Shown here piece by piece: positions 45,999-57,300 of a stretch of 64,000 nt of DNA (position 1 is the first letter of the stretch; each line of letters starts with the position of its first letter). The notes beneath the pieces were generated by a model, which searched no databases, was not told the DNA's origin, and saw only the letters and a program-made list of their open reading frames with translations. The stretch comes from Puccinia triticina. Its lineage: Eukaryota > Basidiomycota > Pucciniomycetes > Pucciniales > Pucciniaceae. The stretch lies in NCBI RefSeq assembly GCF_026914185.1, contig NC_070566.1:1-64000 (forward strand), given 5' to 3'. The position numbers and the translations under genes were made by a program.

Positions 45999-46430
45999 TC
46001 AAGGATCTTGGCGGTTGCCCTGTAGGCCGACAAGTCTGCATCCGGCGTTCATATTGTCAGTGAGAGATGATTCAATGTCGTCCAGCGTTGCAATGGCAGC
46101 CGCGTGGTACTCCTCAAATTCGGTGTCATCGTACATCTCGGCCAACTCTTCCTGTGGAGCCTCTCCGTTGTCAACAATGGCTGCCACTCCAGCTGGGCGT
46201 CCCGTTGGTTGACCCGGCTGCGCCGGCCCTGCTTGTGCTCCTGCGCCCTGGGGCTTGTTCCAAGCTCGTGGGGCTATGTAGTCTACTGGTTTGGGCGGCA
46301 CCACAAAGGTTGGGGGAATCTCGACGGGTCCGCGGTAGGCTGGTCCTGGGCAAGTCCCAGCTGCATTCCCGCAGTATTGTTTACAGTGGTGGCCTTTTCC
46401 CACCAAGTCCAGGTATGAATGGATTCGCCA
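45999..46430 (-). pseudogene. C-terminal gag / Cys-His segment of the gag-only element
   Basis: A frame with KGHHCKQYCGNAAGTC, a Cys/His cluster resembling a degenerate zinc knuckle, followed by a Pro-rich stretch and an acidic segment. It continues the gag frame past the stop at 46506. No catalytic domain follows. Confidence 0.6.
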
Positions 46431-47897
46431 AATGTATTCTTCGCGGGGAATGTTGCCTATGTTTGGATTTTGCTGAGATGGTGTGTTGGAGGCTCCCGCC
46501 CGGGGTCAATAGGTTTTCTTTGGGAGGGCGTTGTAGCAGTTCCCCACTCGTCGAATAAATTCTTTGAAGTTGAACTCCTTGCGTTTGAGAAGATCTAGCT
46601 TGTTGACCTTGTTCTCCAGTTCTGTTGGGAGCCCAAACGACATTCCCTCCGCGAGTTGGAAGTCGGATAGAGAATGTTGTTTGAAATTGATCATCCGTTG
46701 GAGCGTCCGAGAACGGGTCGTATACTGGTTGAACGTCTTGGAGTTGAGCATTTTCAGATACCGGACTTCTTTCTGTAAGGTAGTGCGCCACTGCAATGGA
46801 AGGGCTGCCTCAAAAAGATCCTTTTTGACTTTGTGCCAGGTCCGTTCAATCATTTTCTGGGCCTCAGCTTGAAAGAACAAGAGCAAGTTGGTCTCCAAGA
46901 TCAAACGTCCAATGATGAGAATCTTATCCCGTTCCTTTGTGACATCTTTAGACATGAAGAAAATTTCCACGCCATTGATCCACACCAGAAAAGGTTTGAC
47001 TTCCATATACGGCCCCACATACTTTGGTGCGTCGGATGTGTTGAAGCAGCGATGGTCCACGTGGTCGATTGCTACTGTCTGGGAGCGTCCAGTTGCTAGG
47101 GGCCCCTCAAGTAGCCTTGCAAAAGCGTCTTCTAGGTGTGCTGCGTAAATAGCGGCCGTTTCCTTGGCCCGTGCCAGTCGAGCCGCGTATTCCACTCAAT
47201 CTGCGTGGGCTTGGGAGATGCTAGCCTGCTGTGACGACATCAGCATTTTCATGCAGTCCCTCGTGAGGCTCGTGGAGAGGTTGCTGGATGCGCTTGGAGG
47301 CGGTGGCGGCGGTGGGTTTGGCTTGTTCAGATGGCCGGACAACAAGGCTTCTGGGTGATTAGAGTTGCCAGGTTTCGTCTTGTTGGCTGCGGTGTTGGCG
47401 GGAGTGTCAGACATTTCCATATTGGGGGAAAAAAGTGGTTGGCTTTCTTCGGGAGGGTTCGGAGGGGAGGGGATCAACGGGGGAGGGTTGAAGGATAGTG
47501 CTTGAAGGGACTGCGTAGAGGAAAGTTGTAGTCCTGATGGGAGGGGCGCTGGTGCCGAGCCAACTACCAGTGGGATGTTGAGGTGATTCACGGCGGGGTT
47601 GACGTTGGTAGTGTCATTTGAGTTTACGGTCCCGCCCGGTTCGTCCGTTGCTGGGATTTGCTGTGGTTGGGTGGAGGATAAGGTTTCTTGGTGAAGTCGC
47701 CTCTGCTCTGCCCGCACTCTTTGCAAGATTTCCTTGGGGTTGGTTAGGGGAAGAAGTTGATCGCCTAGTGGACATGGATTGTCCGTTGTATAGGAAAGGG
47801 AAGGAGGGCGATGAATTACTGAGAAGTCCGGGCAAGTTCGTGTCAACAGTCTGTCGAGTTTGGGAAACAGGGTTGGGCAGTTCGAGAAGGCTTGCAA
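46381..47897 (-). pseudogene. Gag protein of the gag-only element
   Basis: A Pro/Ser/Asn-rich N-terminal frame (47897-47196) is followed by the gag core (47195-46506): KPFLVWINGVEIFF, TWHKVKKDLFEAALPLQWRT, LQKEVRYLKMLNSKTFNQYT, FQLAEGMSFGLPTELENKV, the pattern of retrotransposon gag domains. The two frames are continuous except for a stop at about 47196-47198, and another stop at 46506-46508 precedes the downstream part (EEYIWRIHSYLDLVGKGHHC), so this copy is probably inactive. Confidence 0.75.
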
Positions 47898-48008
47898 GGG
47901 AGTAGTCTGATCCGGCTTTTAGTCAAGCTGGTCCAATGTGATCAAGTCCGTTGAAGTCCGTAGGGAGTCCGAAAAAAAAATCCTTCAGTCGGGATCAGAA
48001 AAAAAAAG

Positions 48009-48347
48009 TGTAAGAGCTGGGAGCTCTTCACTGGAATAGGGCACTGGCACACAGAGAGACAACGGTCTCGAGGTTTCTGATGCCAACGTAGGGGTCTTTA
48101 TTTCATCTAGCTCAGGGAGAACAGTCAGTTGGGAATGGTTCTCTCCTATATACAATTGGGGATCACTAAGGAAAGAGAAGGAAGAAAGAGGAAAGGATGG
48201 AACTCACCTAGCTCAGGTAGAACAGTCAGTTGGGAATGGTTCTCTGCTGAGCTAGGAGGGACAGGGGTTCTGGGCTATATGGGTTTGGTGCGGTTCTTGT
48301 GAAAGGGTTTGTGAAACCCGTGGCGCTCACGGCGCGGGGGTTTTACA
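48009..48347 (-). repeat. 5' LTR of the gag-only element
   Basis: 339 bp, same termini; lies upstream of gag on the minus strand. Confidence 0.92.
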
Positions 48348-48352
48348 GTTGC

Positions 48353-48590
48353 ATCTCAGCAGCTGCTAATGGAAAAAGCACAGACTTGAGTACATTCCTG
48401 CTCATAGATTTAACCAGTCTTTCTAGCGGTGTAGGACTTGTGTGGGGCACTAAATATAATTTGGTGAAATATCCGCTGAGGGGGAAATAAATTGCTTAAT
48501 AGGTTGAAAGGCTATTACAACTTACGGGTGGTTTGAAAGACCTTCCCCTCTAACAATACTATGCAAATACCTAAGAGTCTTGTAATCAAT
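48353..48590. other. Spacer between two mobile elements
   Basis: Short sequence between the gag-only element and the large inverted-repeat unit; no gene. Confidence 0.5.
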
Positions 48591-48596
48591 ATTTAT

Positions 48597-49325
48597 AGGG
48601 TCTTGGAAAAACAACTCCCAACTTTTGGGAAAACGACTCCCATACGTCGGCGCGACTATTTTTCAACCAGCGCTCAACGTCAACCTGGACCCTTTTTTTG
48701 GGTACGGGCTTTTTGGGAGTCGTCGACCCAAAACAATTTTTTTTTGGGAGTTGTTGCGCTAATTTTTTGTATTATTTTTTATTATTTTTAATATGTATAA
48801 CTTTTTTGTTCCACGTACTAGAGACATGAAAATTTGAGAGCACAGAGATTTATGCATAAATTGTACCCCCTGAATTTCTTAGCAATAGTGTGTCATCAGA
48901 ACATGAGATATAAAGGGTGCGCGTAGGGCTTAGTAGGAAAATGATCGCCAACCACATAACTTTTTTGTTACACACCCAAACAGTCCAAAAATTTCAGGAA
49001 TCTTTCCATGATACATATATTTGGTGCTATCAAATTATTAGCAATAGTGTGCCATTGTAGAATGACGTGTAAGGGGTGCGCGGAGGGCTTCCTAGGGAAA
49101 TGACCATGGCACCAACCATATACCTTTTTTGTTACACACCCAAACAGTCCAACAATTTCAGGAAACTTTCCATGATACATATATTTTGTGCTATAAAATT
49201 ATTAGCAATAGTGTGCCATTGTAGAATGACGTACAAGGGGTGCGCGGAGGGCTTACTAGGAAAATGACCGCCAACCATGTAACTTTTTTGTTACATACCC
49301 AAACAGTCCAAGAATTTCAGGAAAT
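48597..49325 (+). repeat. Left terminal inverted repeat with ~160-bp subrepeats
   Basis: Contains about three tandem units of 160-164 bp, each with TTAGCAATAGTGTGCCATTG, GGGTGCGCGGAGGGCTT, ACTTTTTTGTTACACACCCA and AAACAGTCCA. The outer 130 bp are unique to the terminus. Confidence 0.85.
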
Positions 49326-49330
49326 CTCTC

Positions 49331-49794
49331 ATCTAAGTTTGTTAAAGACAGAAAATCATGGAAAAAAACTTCAAGGGTTTCCCCTACAATTTAATCAAAA
49401 AAAAAAGAAATAAAATCACACCCAACCCAAAGCCCAATCTCTACTAGAGAGATTGCAAGCATTGGGCAGATGACCCCCAGCGCGCCGCATTTAAGGCAAT
49501 TGCAAAGGGGGGTCATCAAAAATTAACCCTCAAACTGTGCATGTGCCACAGCGGAGGGGGTTGAGTCGACTCTCTGGCTGGAATTGCAGCGCAGCGAGTC
49601 GACTGGCGCTTCGTACCTGCCAGAGGTACCCCTACTTATAGGCACATCGTCTGATGTTAATCTGACCACATCCCAACCGTTCCCACCACAACCACAACAC
49701 ATCCTGCCTCTCCACGCCTCACATCAATCTCGGTCAAAACCATCGTAGGGCCCGCTACGCCCCTCACAACAATTTCCCAAGCTCACACATCACC
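49331..49794. other. Captured upstream region
   Basis: Between the left TIR and the first captured coding sequence. Contains ACTTATAGGC (49633-49642), possibly the TATA box of the captured gene, and a GAGTCGACT palindrome duplicated at about 49561-49600. Confidence 0.4.
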
Positions 49795-50751
49795 ATGCCG
49801 CGTATCCAAAGTCATGCTACAGCCCGACTCTTTCAATCAATCTATCCCCACGACCCGAAAAGCGCGGCTGGGAACCCCACTCCAAGCCCCTCCGACGACC
49901 CACACTCGCCCCTCCGCAGGTCCCGCCCCCATAGACCACTGGCAAGCGTCAACGGCGATCGACAGACGACGACCATCTCCGCCGTGCCCGTATTTTGAAG
50001 CTGGGTACTTTATTCCTTTGCCTCCAACACCTCCACCGCTTCATTTTCATTGACTCCTCAGCCTTCCCCCCTCGCACCGGCCCCGTCATTGTCCACCCTG
50101 GCCTCGACCCCGACCTCTCCGTGCCGCCCTACAACCTCTGCGACCACATCCTGGGCCCCGCTCGTTGGCTGGATAGTCATGGCCCCACTCTCAACCAGAA
50201 CGTACGGATTGACCAGGCCATCGACGAGCTTGCAAAGCGCTTCCAGCCCGTATGGATCACCCAATCCCCGCTCAGCTGCCGGCTCTCGCCCAAAACCGAG
50301 GCGCTTATTTGGATGCGGTTCCTGGACGGAGCCGGCAGGACGAAAGGCGCGCTCAAGGTGATGATTGCGCTGAATCTACATTCGTTGCAGCAGTTGCTGC
50401 CGGTGATCACCAATGCAATCCTGACCTTGCTGCGATACCTGGGGGCCGAGAACGTGTATGTGTTGGTGTGTACACCCCGGAAGGACTGGCCCATCTGGGC
50501 GCGGTGCTGAGCGGACTGGGCGTGCAACACCACATGCGGTGCGCCATGGAGGAGACGATCTGGATGGGTGTTGACCGGATCAAGCTGCTCTCGGAGTACC
50601 GCAACCAGGCGCTGTTGGCCTTTGACAATGCTGACCGGGCCCTTGACGGGCTCTCCAACCTGGTCTTCATCAACGACGTCTTCCTCTTTGCCCAGGACAT
50701 CCTTGAGCTGCTCTGGCAACGTCGCTTCCAGGGGGCGGACTCGGCGTGCGG
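49795..50751 (+). pseudogene. CAP59-type glycosyltransferase fragment, 5' part
   Basis: From about 50300 the translated sequence has LKVMIALNLHSLQQLLPVIT, ILTLLRYLGAENVYV, YTPEGLAHLGAVLSGL, DRIKLLSEYRNQALL and LVFINDVFLFAQDILELLWQ, the pattern of the GT69/CAP59 alpha-1,3-mannosyltransferase family. A two-base excess (or one-base loss) right after ENVYV shifts the frame. The N-terminal part is in shifted frames too. The gypsy element inserts directly after DSACG. It is inactive. Confidence 0.8.
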
Positions 50752-51533
50752 TGTGGTGAGCCTAATCAAAACCTTATTACATCACTCAGACACTCACCAG
50801 GAAGGAATCACCGCCAAACGCCCTCTAGAAATCACTCTGGTACCTGTAATCCACGCCCACAGACACTTCATAATAGCCTAGAATCATCTCTACAAGGCGC
50901 CTCAACTTCTCAGTATTCACTTTCATGGATGGCCCTCCACAATGGGTAATAAAATATGTACAAAATCAGGTCAAAGTGGGAGAAAGTCCACCATCAAACA
51001 GAGCCAGACTATTAGGAAGGACCCTGAGTGTTCACTAGAATTAACTCCTCTATATTCCAGCAAGGCGTAACTCTTTCTCAGATGCATGGCGGCTGATGCG
51101 CCATGGTTATTGTTTTCCTCTTATGTCATCCCAAGCCATGTAGTAGATGCCTTGTTGGTTTGTTGCCTTGTCACCTTGTTGGAGGCTTTTTGTACCCTGT
51201 TCCCATCTTTCTCTTCGTCTCAGAACCACCTGTTGTCCCCTCACTATAAATGTAGAGCCTTTTGGCCCATTCTGTTTGTCCCCCATCAGATTGTCACTTT
51301 GCATCCCTGGTCACAGAATAAGAATTACATAGCCTATTTTACCACATATTTTACAGTATATTTTCCCCCTTGATTTCGTCTAGAAAGCACTATTCTCAAT
51401 ACTTCATCAGCCACACTTTTCTTTAAGAGTCCATACTCTTATTCTTGTCCCATATTACTCTCCCAACCTGAGAGGCAGCTTTTCACGCACTCATCCCTCT
51501 CTAAACTCTATTCCCCCAAAGAGTAGTTCCACA
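50752..51533 (+). repeat. 5' LTR of the gypsy element
   Basis: 782 bp. TATAAA at 51245-51250 is the likely promoter. Ends TTCCACA. Confidence 0.95.
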
Positions 51534-51535
51534 AG

Positions 51536-51552
51536 TGGTGTCCCAACAGTGG
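51536..51552 (+). promoter_or_regulatory. Primer binding site of the gypsy element
   Basis: TGGTGTCCCAACAGTGG, two bases after the 5' LTR. It starts with TGG, complementary to a tRNA 3' CCA end; which tRNA is not determined. Confidence 0.7.
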
Positions 51553-51810
51553 CCTGAAGATCTTTAGATTTATAGTCTCGTCATTTCTAGGCTAAATAAA
51601 TACATTAGTTAAAAATTACTCTAAAAATTCTATTGATCTTAGTAGAAAAATTACTCTTACTCTTAGTTTAAAATCTTTTCAAACAAAATTCCGACCTAGA
51701 ATTCTTCTGAAATACCTTTAAACTCGACGCACCCAAGTCTTTCTACCTTAAATAACTATATCATCAACTTAGTAGACTCTAGAAACTTAACCGTAGAAAT
51801 ACCGCAAGAA

Positions 51811-54357
51811 ATGCCTAACGCCGGCAGACGAAGCTCTTTCTCCGGACCGTACCCTAGGTTCCATTTATCTAATATGGAAATTCCGCCGTTTGGAGGAAAT
51901 ACTAGACAAGCAAATGTTGGATTAGCGCCTGCGCCGATGGACGTTGGATCGTCGGTTCCGCCGGGGAACGCTGGATCGTCAGTTACGCCGAGGAACGTCG
52001 GAGCTATGCCAATAGTGAATAGCGGGCTTACATTTTCATCAAATCAAGCGCCCTCAGTGCCATTTAATCCTGGACCAATGAGAAATACTAGCCCTTCGAC
52101 CACAGGAAGCGCAGCGTTGGATCCACTCCTAGGAAATAACTTTTTAAACAGTCAATACCGCCCTGCGCCGCAATACGTAAACCAGACTCGCCAATCAGGC
52201 GCAGCAGCTCAAATTACGCCACACTTCTTACAAACTAGCATTCAGCTCCCCGCCTATAACCCAGAACCATTTGGAAGGAAACCAGTTAAAATCAAAGCTG
52301 GCGCCAAAGGACTTATCTTTGATGGTACAAACATGGACATTGGAGATTTTATTAAGCGCCTGGAATATGCGGCTAGATTGGATGGCGCCCAAGGATCTGA
52401 TATTGCTCTACAAATTATATTCTTCTTGGAAGGGGAATCTTTAATCAAAGAAGTACAGGAAATGGCGGAGCGGGAAAGACACGACTGGGAAAAACTCAAG
52501 CTTAAATTAGTCCAACGTTGGGGAAAAATGCTTCCGCTTCTGCAGTACACAAGGAATGATTTGGACAAACTTATTTCAACCACGATGGCGAAGGGAATCA
52601 AAACCCAGAAGGAGTTCCAGGATTTCAGTATCCAGCTAGAAAACTTAGTAGCCTACTTAGTACGCTGTCGACACATGGTTAGCGCGGAAGAAATCAGGCA
52701 CTCGGTTCTAAATTGCTTATCTTTTCCTATCCGGATCGCCGTAAACCGCGAACTCATAAGAGATAACCACATGGAAATGGCCTTGGATGGATCTCACATT
52801 CTTCCGCCGTATAACACTATCTTGGACTATATTAATAGAGAACTTAGGACTATGGCTATTTTAAACGACGAAAACATTCAGAAAGAAATTCAAACAATTC
52901 AGCCACCGGCGCAGAAAGCTCAACCAAAAGATAATGCTATGGATCAACTTACTAAAAGCCTCTCTAGCTGGAATGTACAAAAGCAGCCGTCTCCATTTGT
53001 GTCGTCAAGTCACGTTCCTTATAAACCCGCCCAACTAGACCGGTCCCCATCTAGCTATAAATGTAATTACTGTCACATGATTGGACATACCATCCACAGG
53101 TGCAATCAAGTTAACTTGGACGAAATCAACGGATTAGTAAAGAAGGAAGGAACCAATGTTATTTTACCAGACGGAACTCAAATACCTTATGATAGAACCA
53201 GGCCTTTTAAAACCGTAGTTGACACTTATCACCAAAGCAGAGCACAAACAGCGGGAGTTATCAATCTACCGCCAGGAACGCATACGGGAAAAAAGGAAGA
53301 TAGCGCACCAGAAGTCCAGACCTCTTTTGGAAAGCTTGAGGAGGTTGAATATGCGGAGGAAGACACTTTTGACTGCGACATTGGAAAGAGAACCAGAAGT
53401 GGTGCAGAATATCCTGAAGGGTCAGACAATTCAAAAGCAAAAAAAGTCAGAAACACAAAGGAAGAGCTCATGGACGTCGACGACGAGAGGATCTTGGAGA
53501 TTGCTCGACAGGATGATTATGACCCAGTTCCTCTTCCTGCATCTTCAAGAAAAGAAAACCCCGCACCGAAGAAGGTTAAAATCCTCACGCCTCAGGACTC
53601 TACCAGCGCGCCAACAAAGGAGAAACCTGCCCGCAAAACCTATGTGGAAAGACCATTAGCTACACAGTTCCCCGACACGGAAGAGAAGTTGGTCTCACAA
53701 ATGTTAAATGAGAAAATTCAACTCACCATTGGAGAAGTTTTTGCCATATCTAACGGCGCCGTGGATGCATTCAAAAAGAAGATTAGTCCTAAAAGAGTTC
53801 CTATAGATCAACCTAAGACAACCAACGCTGTCGACGTCAACTCTGAAGACGAAGAGGAGGAAGCGCAAGATAGCGGTCCAGCGCATTACGCTTGCCCCTT
53901 AGGATATGTTGCTGTCACCATTAATGGGAAGCAAATTCAGGCGCTCTTAGACAACGGTTCTCAAGTTAATCTTTTACCTAGGGATCTAGCGGGGAAAATG
54001 GGGCTTATAATTACTCAAAAACCTATGAAACTGCGCGGTATTGGCGGACACAAGAGTGACATTCTGGGAATTGCGGAAAATGTACCGGTTAAAGTAGGAA
54101 ATATTACGAAAGAAGTGCATTTCTGGGTCTCTTCTGCGGCGGTACAGCCTATACTAGGAAAACCATGGTTGATAGACGTCTCAGCTACTATTCAATTCAA
54201 GGACAGCGGTGTGGAATCCCTCTCAATAAATAAAAATGGTCAGACTTACCTGGTTCCAATTTTAAACCCATCAAACCAAAAATACGAGACCACTTTTCCT
54301 GTCAATTCTGCCACAACTTTGAGTCATTTTTTAGCTTCTGGCACCTTCCAGAAGTAG
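51811..54357 (+). CDS. Gypsy Gag-protease polyprotein, 848 aa
   Basis: A single frame. The N-terminal 140 residues are Pro/Gly/Asn-rich. The gag core follows (FDGTNMDIGDFIKRLEYAAR, FFLEGESLIKEVQEMAERER, DWEKLKLKLVQRWGKML). A CCHC zinc knuckle CNYCHMIGHTIHRC starts at residue 418, then an acidic/basic linker, then a retroviral-type aspartic protease domain with ALLDNGSQVNLLPRDLAG (Asp about residue 714) and PILGKPWLIDV. The active-site triad is D-N-G instead of the usual D-S/T-G. The frame ends at TAG 54355-54357 inside a hairpin. Most ribosomes would make this product; a fraction would shift to pol at 54327-54333. Confidence 0.93.
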   Translation: MPNAGRRSSFSGPYPRFHLSNMEIPPFGGNTRQANVGLAPAPMDVGSSVPPGNAGSSVTPRNVGAMPIVNSGLTFSSNQAPSVPFNPGPMRNTSPSTTGSAALDPLLGNNFLNSQYRPAPQYVNQTRQSGAAAQITPHFLQTSIQLPAYNPEPFGRKPVKIKAGAKGLIFDGTNMDIGDFIKRLEYAARLDGAQGSDIALQIIFFLEGESLIKEVQEMAERERHDWEKLKLKLVQRWGKMLPLLQYTRNDLDKLISTTMAKGIKTQKEFQDFSIQLENLVAYLVRCRHMVSAEEIRHSVLNCLSFPIRIAVNRELIRDNHMEMALDGSHILPPYNTILDYINRELRTMAILNDENIQKEIQTIQPPAQKAQPKDNAMDQLTKSLSSWNVQKQPSPFVSSSHVPYKPAQLDRSPSSYKCNYCHMIGHTIHRCNQVNLDEINGLVKKEGTNVILPDGTQIPYDRTRPFKTVVDTYHQSRAQTAGVINLPPGTHTGKKEDSAPEVQTSFGKLEEVEYAEEDTFDCDIGKRTRSGAEYPEGSDNSKAKKVRNTKEELMDVDDERILEIARQDDYDPVPLPASSRKENPAPKKVKILTPQDSTSAPTKEKPARKTYVERPLATQFPDTEEKLVSQMLNEKIQLTIGEVFAISNGAVDAFKKKISPKRVPIDQPKTTNAVDVNSEDEEEEAQDSGPAHYACPLGYVAVTINGKQIQALLDNGSQVNLLPRDLAGKMGLIITQKPMKLRGIGGHKSDILGIAENVPVKVGNITKEVHFWVSSAAVQPILGKPWLIDVSATIQFKDSGVESLSINKNGQTYLVPILNPSNQKYETTFPVNSATTLSHFLASGTFQK

Positions 54358-54373
54358 GTGATTGGAAGGTGCC
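54327..54373 (+). promoter_or_regulatory. -1 programmed ribosomal frameshift signal
   Basis: A slippery heptamer T-TTT-TTA (54327-54333) in the gag frame is followed by a 6-nt spacer and a hairpin with a perfect 10-bp stem, GGCACCTTCC (54340-54349) with GGAAGGTGCC (54364-54373), and a 14-nt loop containing the gag stop. Slippage by -1 enters the pol frame, which is open from upstream of the heptamer to 57431. Heptamer, spacing and stem meet the known rules for -1 frameshifting. Confidence 0.85.
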
Positions 54374-57300
54374 CAAATATAGTGTAGAAGAAAAGTTAGT
54401 GTTTGCGGCAAAATATAAATCAATGTCAAAAAAAATCAAGCCAGTAAATCAGTTCATGCCGCAGAACATAAACTCACCCTTATGTAGTCCTCCTTTATCT
54501 AGAGATCCTTATGTAACACCTTTAACTCCTCACCCGCCTAATTTTACCCCTACTTGGAAAATCACAGAAGACCGCCTTAAAGTCATTAATTTCGGTCCAC
54601 CCGGGTGGCTCAAACCTGAAGAACTTAAATTATTCAAACATATCATCGTAATGCGGCAGGGAGGACTTGCTTTTCGGGAGGAAGAGAGAGGACTTCTCAA
54701 ACACACTTACGGGAAACCTTACATCATTCCCGTCATCGCCCACAAACCTTGGCAGCAGCGACCTATTCCAATTCCTGCCGCAATTAAAGATCAATTCATA
54801 GAGTTAGTACGGGAGCGCATCCGAACAGGTCTTTATGAGCAGTCTTATTCCTCTTACTCTAGCCCGGTCTTTTGCGTCAAAAAACAAGATGGAAGGCTCA
54901 GGATTGTCCACGACTTACAAAAACTCAATAAAGTAACAATTAAGGACTCTGGAATACCGCCTTCACCGGAAGAATTAATTGAATCTTTTACCGGGAGAGC
55001 TTGCTACGGTCTGGGAGATATAATGGGAGGCTACGATGAAAGAGAGTTATCATTAGAATCTAGGCCATTAAACACCTTTGAAACTCCTCTGGGACGATTT
55101 CAGCTTACCAGATTACCACAAGGAGCAACCAATTCTGTCGCCGTATACCAGGCGCAAATGATGTGGATTCTACAAGACGAAATTCCTCAAAATGTTGGTA
55201 TATTCATTGATGATGGCGGTATAAAAGGTCCTGTTTCAGATTACAATCAAGAAACTTTGGCAGAAAACCCTGGCATCAGGAAATTTATCTGGGAGTACGC
55301 CGTCACTCTGGAGCGGATCTTATTTAGAATAGAAGAAGCTGGACTCACAATTTCCGGAAAGAAATTTGCCTGCTGCGTCCCCGCGTTGGATCTTGTGGGT
55401 CACGTTGTGCGCAGGGAGGGCAGAAAAATTTCGAAAAAACAGCTAAATAAAATTGAAACATGGCCGGTACCAAAAAATGCAACGGAAGTTCGAGGTTTTC
55501 TAGGAGTCTGCGTCTATGTCAGGATGTTTATTAAAGGACTTTCAGAGCTTGCCGCACCGCTTAGAAAATTAACCAGAAAAGACGCGGAATGGAACTGGAA
55601 AAAGGAGTGCCAGGATGCGTTTGATCTTTTGAAACGGATAGTAGGTTATGATATAACTCTAAAAAAATTGGACTACTCTGAAGGAGCAGGAAAAATAAAA
55701 TTAGCGGTGGATTCTAGCTACATTGCGGCAGGAGCAGTACTCACTCAAGAAGATAACCAGAAAGACAGGCCAGTCTTATACGAATCCGTGGTTTTTTCGC
55801 CGGTGGAATCCAGATATTCTCAATCAAAACTGGAGCTCTGTGGCGTCGCAAAAATCCTAAAAAAATTACAAACTCAGCTTTGGGGCCAGCAATTCGACCT
55901 CTTAGTGGACGCTAAAAGCCTTATAGAAATGATTAACTCACCTGATCTTCCAAATGCTCCCATGACTCGTTGGGTGGCTTTTATTCAATTATTCTCTTAT
56001 AATTTGGTTCACGTCCCTGGGAAAACTTTCACTATGCCCGACGGATTATCTAGAAGACCGCCAGACGATGATGAAGGAGAGCAGCCCAGTTTTGACGAAG
56101 ATGAGAAATGGATTAAGCCTCATCCCGGTTTTGGCGTCAAAGAAGTTAACACTTTAAATTTGGGGGTGGAGCGCGGTCAATTTCAGCAAGAAGGAATTTG
56201 GGGCAAGCTTCAAGAATATTTGCTCACTCTAAATAGGCCAACAGATACCTCTGACGCGGATTGGAAAGTAATAAAGCATAAATCTGCCGGCTTCATGGTC
56301 TCTGACGGCAAACTTAAAAAGAGAAATAAACCTTTCCCGCAACTAGTTATCAGCAATCCAAAATACCAGGAACACATTCTGGAGGCGCTTCACGAACAAC
56401 TTGGCCATAGAGGAGTGGAAGAAACTTACAAACGGACTAAGCTTAGGTTTTGGTGGCCGCACATGAAAAGAAAAGTCAAGAGTTGGGTCCAGTCCTGCAA
56501 CGCCTGTCAGAAGAGGAGCCCCTTGAAACCTTTGGAACATAAGCACGCAACAGGGAAATCTACCATTTTTGGGCGCGTCAGTATGGATACAGTACATATT
56601 AAAGCGGGAAAGTGGAAATATCTAGTGATTGCAAGAGATGATCTCTCCGGATGGGTTGAAGCTGTGGGATTGGAAACTCTTAAAGCTAAAAAGATTGCGC
56701 AGTGGTTTACGGACGAATGGATTTTCAGATATGGTGCACCTCACACAGTTGTAGTCGACGGCGGGGCGGAATTTGGGAAGGAACTTCAGGATTGCTTAAA
56801 GCAGAAAGGATCCATTGTAAAAGTCACTACGCCATATTATCCGGAAGCAAACGGGATGGTAGAAAGAGGTCATCAGCCCATTAAAGATACCTTGGTTAAA
56901 CTGGCTGGGACGGACGGAAAGAAATGGCGCAGCTACTTACCTCTTGTCCTTTTTGCGGATAGAGTTTCTACGAAGAGAACCACTGGTTATACGCCTTATG
57001 AACTCATGTTTGGCCAACCGGCGGTTTTACCAATTGACCTCGAACTGGAAACTTTCTTAGGGACTGATTGGGAGTCAGTAAAATCAACCGCAGACCTTCT
57101 CCTTGCCAGAGTTCGCCAACTGGAGAGGAGAGAATCAATTTTGCAAGAAGCCTACAAGAACATGAAGGACTCCAGGGAAAATTCTGTCAAATATTGGAAT
57201 CAAAAGAAACCAGACAGAGGACCGCTTACGCCGGAATCCCTAGTTCTTGTGTACAATAAATCCCTAGAAAGTCAGTGGGGAAAGCTCTTTGAAAACCGCT

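Larger units (their letters stand above)
45077..48347 (-). mobile_element. Complete gag-only LTR retrotransposon
   Basis: LTRs at 45077-45410 and 48009-48347 share orientation and termini (TGTAA...TTACA) and are flanked by the 5-bp direct repeat GTTGC (45072-45076 and 48348-48352). A polypurine tract on the minus strand (GGGGGGAGAC, 45411-45420) abuts the 45-kb LTR, so transcription runs on the minus strand. The interior holds gag with a Cys/His motif but no protease, RT, RNase H or integrase; it must be mobilised in trans, as for TR-GAG-type elements. The LTRs differ by roughly ten substitutions and a 5-bp indel, so the insertion is not recent. Confidence 0.92.

Noticed and set aside
45338..46033. 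231-aa minus-strand frame in the gag-only element
   Set aside because: Runs into the LTR and has no recognisable domain; only its upstream neighbour is gag-like.
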